Source of the DNA: Oscillospiraceae bacterium
Lineage (GTDB): Bacteria > Bacillota > Clostridia > Oscillospirales > Oscillospiraceae
Direction: 5' to 3'
NCBI GenBank assembly: GCA_018265835.1
Contig: JABLYK010000060.1
Span: forward strand, 1-8,178
Length of the DNA: 8,178 nucleotides
Below are positions 1-5,533 of this stretch, piece after piece. Each line of letters opens with the position of its first letter. Within the stretch, counting starts at the first letter, position 1. A model generated the notes under the pieces. The model was given only the letters and a program-made list of their open reading frames with translations. It did no database searches and was not told the origin of the DNA. Made by a program: the position numbers and the translations under genes.

Positions 1-54
1 CTGCTTGAACAATTTTTGCTCTTAATTATTGTCTAACTTTTTGGGGTCACTTCA
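1..54. mobile_element. Probable end of an IS3-family (IS150-type) insertion sequence, cut by the window edge
   Basis: Positions 30-54 read, on the minus strand, TGAAGTGACCCC followed by AAAAAGTTAGACA. This has the TG start and the GACCCC-AAAAAGTT-GACA core that I associate with terminal inverted repeats of IS150-group IS3 elements. The element would extend leftward out of the window, with its outer tip at about 54. Reading frame 1 on the plus strand stays open from 1 until TAA at 34-36, which could be the tail of a transposase, but it is too short to identify. The second end and the short target duplication are not visible, so this rests on recalled similarity of one terminus. Confidence 0.5.
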
Positions 55-82
55 CAGCCGTTCCGGGGGATTGTGCTGTGTG

Positions 83-424
83 TTAATTCGCTTCGATTTC
101 TTTGATCGTCATGTCCTTGCCGGAGATTGGCGTCAGACGGTTTCGATGGCAGACAGGGCAGCGCAAATCGTCGAGATTGACGCGGAATTCCACGCCGCAG
201 TCTTCGCACCGGGCGGCGCCCGGTACCGTCTCGATCACAAGCGCCGTCTGCGCATAGCGCGTGCCGTCGGCCACAGCCTCCCAGCAATCGGTCATGAACC
301 GGGGTACCACGCCGGAAAGCTCACCGATCTCCAGCGTGATTTTGCTCACGTCCGTGAGGTCTTCCTCCGCGACGATTTTGTCCACCATGCGCAGCAGCGC
401 ATCACAAAGTCCCAGCTCGTGCAT
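83..424 (-). CDS. hypA: HypA-family nickel metallochaperone
   Basis: The 113-aa product has the usual length and layout of HypA/HybF, the protein that delivers nickel with HypB during [NiFe]-hydrogenase maturation. It starts with Met-His-Glu, whose His2 and backbone bind nickel in the family. It has a zinc site made of two CxxC knuckles (C73/C76 and C89/C92) around a CEDCGVEF stretch, and it ends in a short acidic tail. The ATG lies one base after the TAA of the 894-aa flavoprotein gene (TAA-C-ATG), and I see no good Shine-Dalgarno sequence. Translation is therefore probably coupled to the upstream gene. No hypB, other hyp gene or hydrogenase gene is in the window. About 28 bases after the stop lies a putative insertion-sequence end, so the operon may once have continued. 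The family call is firm; the physiological client is unknown. Confidence 0.93.
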   Translation of the reverse strand: MHELGLCDALLRMVDKIVAEEDLTDVSKITLEIGELSGVVPRFMTDCWEAVADGTRYAQTALVIETVPGAARCEDCGVEFRVNLDDLRCPVCHRNRLTPISGKDMTIKEIEAN

Positions 425-425
425 G

Positions 426-3110
426 TTACTTTTTCAGCGTCTTTCCGATGATCTTGCCGGTCTTTTTGACCACGTGCTCGGCCACCTTGATCGGCATCGT
501 CTCAAAGGAACCGGCGTGCCAGTCGCGCACCTTCTTGAGATGGATGGCGTCGAACGCGCACTTGGTGGTGCACAGACCGCAGCCGATGCACAGGTATTCG
601 TCCACCTTGGTTGCGCCGCAGCCGAGACAGCGGGCAGTCTCCTTGCGCACCTGCTCCTCCGTGAAGGTGCAGCGCGCGTCGGCAAAGGTGTTGGCCTTGG
701 CCTTGTTATAGCCGGGCACCTGACGGCGGTCGGTGTCGAACTCGCCGACGGAGATGAGCGCGCTGTTTTTGTTGAGCGCGGTATATTCCCGGCGGTCGCG
801 GCCCATCGTGAGCGTCTGCCCCTCGTGCACGAAGCGGTGCAGCGAGATGGCGCCCTCCTTGCCGGCTGCAATCGCATCAATGGCGAATTTCGGGCCGGTG
901 TAGCAGTCGCCGCCGACAAAAATGTCGGGCTGCGCGGTCTGGTAGGTGAGCGTATCCGCGTTCGCGGCGCCCTTTTTGCCGGTCGTGAGCGCACCGGTGT
1001 CGAGACAGCCCCAGTCGATCTGCTGGCCGATCGCGCCGATGACGGAATCGACTGCAAGCGTTTCGAACTGGCCGGTGCCGACGGGCTTTCTGCGGCCCTT
1101 CTCGTCCGGCTCGCCGAGCGCCATGATCTCGACCCGGATGCCGGTGACTTTGCCGTCCTCGCCGAGAATCTCAGCGGGCGCGTTCAGGAAGCGGAACTGC
1201 ACGCCCTCTTCCATGGCTTCCGCAACCTCGTCGGGGTCGGCGGGCATCTCGTTTTGCGTGCGGCGGTAGAGTACGTAAGTATCCTGCGCGCCGAGGCGGA
1301 TGGCGCTGCGGCACACGTCCATGGCCACGTTGCCGCCGCCGATGACGGCGCACGTTTTGCCGACGAACGGCTGATTGCCGAGATTCACTTCCCGCAGGAA
1401 GTCCACGCCGCCGTAGACGTTTGCAAGCGTTTCACCGGGGACGCCGATGGGCGCGCTTTTCTGTGCGCCGATGGCCACGTAAAAGCCCTTGTAGCCCTCG
1501 TCGCGCAGCTGCTGGATGGTGACGTCCTTGCCGACCTCCACGCCGCATTTGAATTCCACGCCCATTTCACGCAGAATGTCGATCTCGGCGTTCAGCACGT
1601 CCTTCTCCAGCCGGAAGCTGGGGATACCGAGCGTGAGCATACCGCCGGGCACGGGGTTGCGGTCGAACACGGTCACGGGATAGCCCTTTTCCGCCAGATA
1701 GTAGGCGCAGCTCATGCCCGCCGGGCCTGCGCCGATGACGGCGATCTTCTGCGGATACGGCTTGCCGATCTGGTTGACCATCGGCGGCACATAGCGGGTG
1801 GTTTCGTGCAGGTCGTGGTCGGCAATGAAGCGCTTGACCTCGTCGATGGCGACGGCTTCGTCCACGCTGCCGCGGGTGCATTCGGCTTCACAGCGCTTGT
1901 TGCAGATGCGTCCGCATACGGCCGGGAACGGGTTTTCCTTTTTGATGAGCTTGAGCGCCTCGGTATACCGCCCCTGCGCCGCCAGCTTCAGATAGCCCTG
2001 AACCGGGATGTGGGCAGGGCAGGCTACTTTACAGGGCGCGGTGCCGGTGGGCAAGGTGTCCTTGCGGTTTTCACGGTAATCCGGATTCCAGCTCTGCTGT
2101 TTGAAAACGGTCTCAGAAAGTTTTACATATTCAGGTTCCGCAGACAAGGAATCGCTGGAACAAAGCTTTTGACCGAGCTTCAATGCATTTCCGGGGCAGA
2201 CCTCCACGCATTGGGCGCAGGCCACACATTTCGACTCGTCGATCTCTGCTACGAAGTTCGAGCGGATCGCGTCTCTCGCGCCGTACATCAGCCCCACGCG
2301 CAGGCCAAAGCAGGCGCAGGCGCAGCAGTTGCAGATCGCGGCGCTCTCGCCCGCCTCCTCGATGTTGACCATGTCGTGCATGAGGCCGTTGTCCTCGGCT
2401 CTCTTGATGATCTCCAGCGCTTCCTCGCGTGTGATCTCTCTGGCTCTGCCGGTGCGGATATAGTGCTCCGCGCCCTTGCCCATCTGAATGCACATGTCCT
2501 CCGCCAGATGTCCGCAGCCATCGCCAAGGTTGCTGCGGGAGGCCCGGCAGGAGCAGGGAGAGACGGAAAAGCGGTCATACTTATTTAAGTAATAGGAGAG
2601 CTTCTCAAAATCGCTGACGCCGGGAAGATCCTGAATGGCGCTTTCGACGGGTACGACACGCATCAGGCCGTAGCCGTTCGGGAGCATGGCGCCCATATTG
2701 GCAGCCAGATTGCGGGTGTATTCCTCAAAGGCTCTGCCAACCTCCGGATGGGTCTCCAGAAGCTCCTTCTGGTTTACCATCATCTCCAGAATACCGGGCG
2801 CAAAGATCTGCATGTAGTAGGTATCTTCGCCCAATTCTTTGTTGAATGACCGGCGGAAAATTCCATAGTAGACCAGATTATCTAAAATGGGCTTCAATTC
2901 CTCCGGGGACTTTTTCACCTTTTTTGCCAGATAGTCTGCGGTGCGCTCCTTGCGCAATCCCGCAGCAATGGCAACATCCGCTTCCTCATCCGTCAGGAGA
3001 TCTGCCATGCAATAGTATTCCGGCGCGTTTTCATCAATCGTTGTGGTAATGCCGGTTACCCCTGCGATCAGTCTTGCCAGCTTTAAAATTTTCGGTCTCA
3101 GTTCAGCCAT
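426..3110 (-). CDS. Multidomain Fe-S / FAD-NAD(P) oxidoreductase (GltD-like core with extra ferredoxin domains)
   Basis: The 894-aa, probably cytosolic protein reads as a mosaic. Residues ~35-90 look like a small helical, winged-helix-like segment. Residues 184-267 carry a cysteine-rich domain (PCSCR at 185-189, C199, C207, then ICNCCACAC at 259-267). A ferredoxin motif follows (C295, C298, C301, C305). Residues ~355-770 resemble the glutamate synthase small subunit (GltD): N-terminal cluster cysteines C360, C364, C399, C403, C407 and C411; an FAD Rossmann motif GAGPAG at 460-465; an NAD(P) motif GGGNVAMD at 591-598; and a closing FAD motif VGGDCYTGP near 732. The C-terminus adds CLGCG (828-832) and a ferredoxin motif (C841, C844, C847, C851). 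Such proteins move electrons between NAD(P)H, flavin and ferredoxin-like centres. No GltB-like large subunit is nearby, so glutamate synthesis is unlikely. The gene has its own promoter, and an AGGGAGG site precedes the ATG. Electron supply to the neighbouring dehydratase is inference. Confidence 0.88.
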   Translation of the reverse strand: MAELRPKILKLARLIAGVTGITTTIDENAPEYYCMADLLTDEEADVAIAAGLRKERTADYLAKKVKKSPEELKPILDNLVYYGIFRRSFNKELGEDTYYMQIFAPGILEMMVNQKELLETHPEVGRAFEEYTRNLAANMGAMLPNGYGLMRVVPVESAIQDLPGVSDFEKLSYYLNKYDRFSVSPCSCRASRSNLGDGCGHLAEDMCIQMGKGAEHYIRTGRAREITREEALEIIKRAEDNGLMHDMVNIEEAGESAAICNCCACACFGLRVGLMYGARDAIRSNFVAEIDESKCVACAQCVEVCPGNALKLGQKLCSSDSLSAEPEYVKLSETVFKQQSWNPDYRENRKDTLPTGTAPCKVACPAHIPVQGYLKLAAQGRYTEALKLIKKENPFPAVCGRICNKRCEAECTRGSVDEAVAIDEVKRFIADHDLHETTRYVPPMVNQIGKPYPQKIAVIGAGPAGMSCAYYLAEKGYPVTVFDRNPVPGGMLTLGIPSFRLEKDVLNAEIDILREMGVEFKCGVEVGKDVTIQQLRDEGYKGFYVAIGAQKSAPIGVPGETLANVYGGVDFLREVNLGNQPFVGKTCAVIGGGNVAMDVCRSAIRLGAQDTYVLYRRTQNEMPADPDEVAEAMEEGVQFRFLNAPAEILGEDGKVTGIRVEIMALGEPDEKGRRKPVGTGQFETLAVDSVIGAIGQQIDWGCLDTGALTTGKKGAANADTLTYQTAQPDIFVGGDCYTGPKFAIDAIAAGKEGAISLHRFVHEGQTLTMGRDRREYTALNKNSALISVGEFDTDRRQVPGYNKAKANTFADARCTFTEEQVRKETARCLGCGATKVDEYLCIGCGLCTTKCAFDAIHLKKVRDWHAGSFETMPIKVAEHVVKKTGKIIGKTLKK

Positions 3111-3155
3111 TTTCTTTCCTCCCTAATCTGTAAATTGGATACAGCCGCTGATTCT

Positions 3156-3184
3156 ATTAAAGTGGTTTGTCAATCGAATGTCAA
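3156..3184 (-). promoter_or_regulatory. Sigma-A promoter of the flavoprotein-hypA unit
   Basis: Reading the minus strand, a perfect -35 box TTGACA (3184-3179) is followed after 17 bases by TTTAAT (3161-3156, five of six matches to TATAAT). Initiation would fall near 3149, leaving a leader of about 40 bases that contains the AGGGAGG ribosome binding site. A second TTGACA begins 11 bases downstream of the first, inside the spacer. The strong terminator at 3388-3423 separates this promoter from the upstream operon, which supports independent transcription. Confidence 0.75.
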
Positions 3185-3387
3185 TGGATTCGCACAAGGA
3201 TTCTGAATTTTAGCTAATTTACAATCTTTTTCAGCACCCAAATGGTCGAATTGCCCACAAAAAATGGGATTGGTCTTTGGTCGGACCGCGCACCCGGAGA
3301 AATTTTGCGATGAAACGCGCCTGCGAGCGTTCTCCCCGGGACGGAAACAAAATTGCACCGACCAGAATCAGTGAGCCGTGGTAAGAA

Positions 3388-3423
3388 AAAATCCGACCGC
3401 ATCTCCAGGTGCGGTCGGATTTT
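3388..3423 (-). terminator. Rho-independent terminator of the dehydratase operon
   Basis: A perfect 14-base inverted repeat (arms 3388-3401 and 3410-3423, each holding ATCCGACCGCA or its complement) encloses an 8-base loop. In minus-strand transcripts the stem runs directly into six U residues. It begins 10 bases after the stop of the 87-aa gene, the standard position for an operon-ending intrinsic terminator. In the plus direction the U run is only four bases, so activity there would be weaker. Confidence 0.92.
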
Positions 3424-3433
3424 CAATGGGGTT

Positions 3434-3697
3434 TCAGTATTTTACGAAGCCGGTGGTGGAGCTCATGGGGTAGCCGAGCGTCCATGCGTCGGCGCCGCAG
3501 GTGCAGCGCTCGCCTTTGGCGCGCAGCTCGTCAATATACGCCTCGGCGCGCATGATGTACATGTTGGTCTTGCGGACCTTGTTGCACTTGCCGCAGAACA
3601 CCACGTAGTTTGCAAAGCTGTCGTAAATGTCGTGCTTGCGATCTTCTTTTTCCTTCGGCGTCAGGGGTCTGGGGGTGACGTTTTTATTCAAAGCCAT
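3434..3697 (-). CDS. Small soluble protein with CxxC and CxC cysteine pairs, unknown function
   Basis: I do not recognise a family for this 87-aa protein. It has a basic, charged N-terminal tail (residues 1-25), a CGKC pair (C35, C38), a helical middle with many charged residues, and a CTCG pair (C65, C67), ending in an aromatic/Gly-rich tail. Four cysteines in two close pairs suggest one zinc or iron site of rubredoxin or zinc-ribbon type, although a CxC second knuckle is unusual. It is the last gene of the dehydratase operon, 16 bases after the 57-aa gene. A GGGAGGG site sits 7 bases before the ATG, and a strong terminator follows at once. The ribosome binding site, spacing and motif pairing support a real gene. 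A role as an accessory, assembly or electron-transfer partner of the dehydratase is inference from position. Confidence 0.8.
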   Translation of the reverse strand: MALNKNVTPRPLTPKEKEDRKHDIYDSFANYVVFCGKCNKVRKTNMYIMRAEAYIDELRAKGERCTCGADAWTLGYPMSSTTGFVKY

Positions 3698-3713
3698 TTC
3701 ATGTCCCTCCCTG

Positions 3714-3887
3714 TCAAATCTGATGCTCGCGCTTGACGCTGTCGTAATGCTTGGTGAGGAACGGAACGACGACGGAGCGCATGAGCTTCATATCCAGATT
3801 GAAGTAATAGACGGCGAACAGCACGGCCAGCGTGCCGCTGCCGATGCCGAGCGTTTTGAGCAGAAACTGTGCATATTTACACTTCAT
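3714..3887 (-). CDS. 57-aa single-pass membrane protein, unknown function
   Basis: This short gene sits between the 536-aa subunit and the 87-aa protein. The protein begins MKCKYAQFLLKTLGIGSGTL, continues through a hydrophobic stretch AVLFAVYYF (about residues 9-30 form one likely transmembrane helix), and ends in a basic, polar tail ending SVKREHQI. A textbook ribosome binding site, TAGGAGGT, lies 9 bases before the ATG. The start is 18 bases after the upstream stop and the next gene follows after 16 bases, so it is embedded in a tightly packed operon. I recognise no family. It could anchor the dehydratase or its electron donor to the membrane, or be a small regulatory membrane protein. Both ideas are inference. 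It is short enough to be missed by gene callers with a 60-codon cutoff. Confidence 0.8.
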   Translation of the reverse strand: MKCKYAQFLLKTLGIGSGTLAVLFAVYYFNLDMKLMRSVVVPFLTKHYDSVKREHQI

Positions 3888-3905
3888 ATTGGTGTACCTC
3901 CTATG

Positions 3906-5516
3906 TTACCAGCCAATGGTGTCGTCGAAATCGACCAGACTCGGATCAACCGGCTCTTCGTGCAGAACGTTTATCATGTACTCGTTCACGGCCTTGCGAG
4001 CGTCGGCGCGGGAGACGATGCGGTGATCCATCAGCGCGTGCGGCATCCAAACAACGTGGAAGCGGTCGTTGTGCTTGTGAATCTCCTCTTCGATCAGACC
4101 CTGCGCACCGGCCATACCCTTGCAGCCGATGTCGTCGTACATGACGATCATGTCGCAGTTGAACTTTTCTGCCGTTTCCCACATCTGCATGAGGTGACGG
4201 TTGCCGCCGACGGTGTGCGTGCGCATCGGGGTGCGGGCATACCAGTCGGCCACGTCGCTGATCATGGTGTCGCGGTCGTCGGTGTCCACAATATTGTGGC
4301 CGGTCAGGGAGTCCATGTTGATGACGCACAGAATGCCCCAGCAATTGTACAGCCACTGCACGCCATAGCTGTAGTAGGTCGAGCCGCAGCTCCATGCCAG
4401 CGCGCGGTGCCGCACGTTCGGGAAGGGCTTGATGTTTTTCTGTACGCATTTGGCGAAAATCTTGTTGATCTTCGTGCTCTCCTTGATGAAATACTTGCTG
4501 GCGCTCTGCTGATAGAAATAAATGCGGAAGAAGCCCTGCACAACCGGATTGAGCGGGCCGTTGTCCGTCTTGGCATAAACGTCCCAGCGCTCCAGCTCCT
4601 CGCGGTTGACCCGGTTGACGGCTTCGATGGCGGCGGTGAACGTCTCCCAGTTGAATTTCTGCCCGGTCTGCTCTTCCAGGAATGCGATTGCCTCGTAAAC
4701 CTCGTGTACGCCGAGCTCCTTGCAGGTGGGGTCGTCATACATCAGCGGGGTGACGAACGGGTGCACAGCCTTTTTGCCGTCGTTCGAAAGCTGTCGCCAC
4801 ATGACAAGGTTATCCATCATGTTCGCGTCGCAGGGGTTGTTCGTGGTCAGCCAGCAGTTGCCGATGTCGGGATATTCGCCCTCGACGGCGACGCCGACTT
4901 CGGTCAGCGGGAGGGTGCACATATCGCCCGGGATACCGCAGCTCACGGCCTGGTCAATGTAATAGGAGCCGAGGTTTTTGTTCATGATCGGAACCATGAA
5001 GGCGGCGTGCTGCTGAATGTTGATGGCATAATAGCCGGGGAAGCCGTACATGATGTGTTTCGCCAGCGTATAGTCGAACGCGATGGTCTTTTCAGACCAT
5101 TTCGTCTCGCCGAAGTGCCGGTCGGCGCGCAGCTCTTTCCAGAGCGTGTCCACGCTGTCGCTGATCATGGCGCTGACGGCGTGCAGATCGGCGCGCAGCG
5201 TCATGCCGCGGTCGCCCTCGATCCACTTGTCGATCATCATCGGCGCGCCCAGGTAGGCGCTCAGCCAGCGATACCGCCAAAACGCGCGCACCATGCGAAT
5301 CGGGTCGCGCAGAACCAGGCTGGCCATTTTGCCCCACGTCAGCATCCAGTGGCCGAACGCATATGCCGTGTCGGCGACGCCGCGCCACTCGCGGTGGCGG
5401 TAAAACGTGGTGCCCTCAATATAAAGATCGGCAAGATAGTTACACGGATTGTCGCCCTTGAGGAAGTGGCCGACGGTTCCATACTTTTCTTTGAAAGTTC
5501 TTTTCGGTTTCGACAT
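3906..5516 (-). CDS. 2-hydroxyacyl-CoA dehydratase / benzoyl-CoA reductase superfamily, HgdA-like large subunit
   Basis: The 536-aa protein resembles the alpha-type (HgdA/BcrB-like) subunit of enzymes that use low-potential [4Fe-4S] clusters for radical dehydration or reduction of acyl-CoA compounds. Candidate ligands are Cys200 (in GIPGDMC), Cys221 or Cys229 (in NNPCD) and Cys465 (in DDIGCKGMAG). The region between has the usual helical pattern (LEEQTGQKFNWETFTAAIEA). Known subunits are mostly about 370-480 aa. Here roughly 130-150 extra N-terminal residues, rich in Trp, Tyr and Arg (residues ~40-90), have no obvious counterpart that I recall. I chose the ATG at 5516 because GGGAGGG lies about 10 bases upstream, directly after the stop of the preceding gene. 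The frame stays open further upstream, but only inside that gene. The superfamily call is solid; the substrate cannot be read. Confidence 0.87.
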   Translation of the reverse strand: MSKPKRTFKEKYGTVGHFLKGDNPCNYLADLYIEGTTFYRHREWRGVADTAYAFGHWMLTWGKMASLVLRDPIRMVRAFWRYRWLSAYLGAPMMIDKWIEGDRGMTLRADLHAVSAMISDSVDTLWKELRADRHFGETKWSEKTIAFDYTLAKHIMYGFPGYYAINIQQHAAFMVPIMNKNLGSYYIDQAVSCGIPGDMCTLPLTEVGVAVEGEYPDIGNCWLTTNNPCDANMMDNLVMWRQLSNDGKKAVHPFVTPLMYDDPTCKELGVHEVYEAIAFLEEQTGQKFNWETFTAAIEAVNRVNREELERWDVYAKTDNGPLNPVVQGFFRIYFYQQSASKYFIKESTKINKIFAKCVQKNIKPFPNVRHRALAWSCGSTYYSYGVQWLYNCWGILCVINMDSLTGHNIVDTDDRDTMISDVADWYARTPMRTHTVGGNRHLMQMWETAEKFNCDMIVMYDDIGCKGMAGAQGLIEEEIHKHNDRFHVVWMPHALMDHRIVSRADARKAVNEYMINVLHEEPVDPSLVDFDDTIGW

Positions 5517-5533
5517 TGTTATTTGACCCTCCC

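Larger units (their letters stand above)
3111..3433. other. Intergenic region between the dehydratase operon and the flavoprotein gene
   Basis: These 323 bases contain the terminator of the upstream operon (3388-3423) and the promoter and ribosome binding site of the flavoprotein gene (3156-3184 and just above 3110). The middle (about 3190-3385) has no convincing gene. The short open frames there lack ribosome binding sites. It does contain loosely paired inverted repeats, including GGAGAA near 3296 with TTCTCC near 3329, and AATTTTG near 3302 with CAAAATT near 3349. I cannot assign a role to these. Confidence 0.6.

Noticed and set aside
261..2588. Very long plus-strand open frame (775 codons) opposite the flavoprotein gene
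   Set aside because: The minus-strand protein has clear cofactor and cysteine motifs throughout. The plus frame is a GC-rich antisense shadow with low-complexity Ala/Val/Asp/His composition and no recognisable domain.
3244..3270. CCCA/TGGG hairpin with an A/T-rich loop as a second terminator
   Set aside because: The stem is only 4 base pairs and no U run follows it. The real terminator at 3388-3423 already ends the operon.
3170..3426. Two short minus-strand open frames (62 and 70 codons) in the intergenic region
   Set aside because: Neither start has a ribosome binding site. One begins next to the terminator stem, and both run through the promoter area. Composition is not gene-like.
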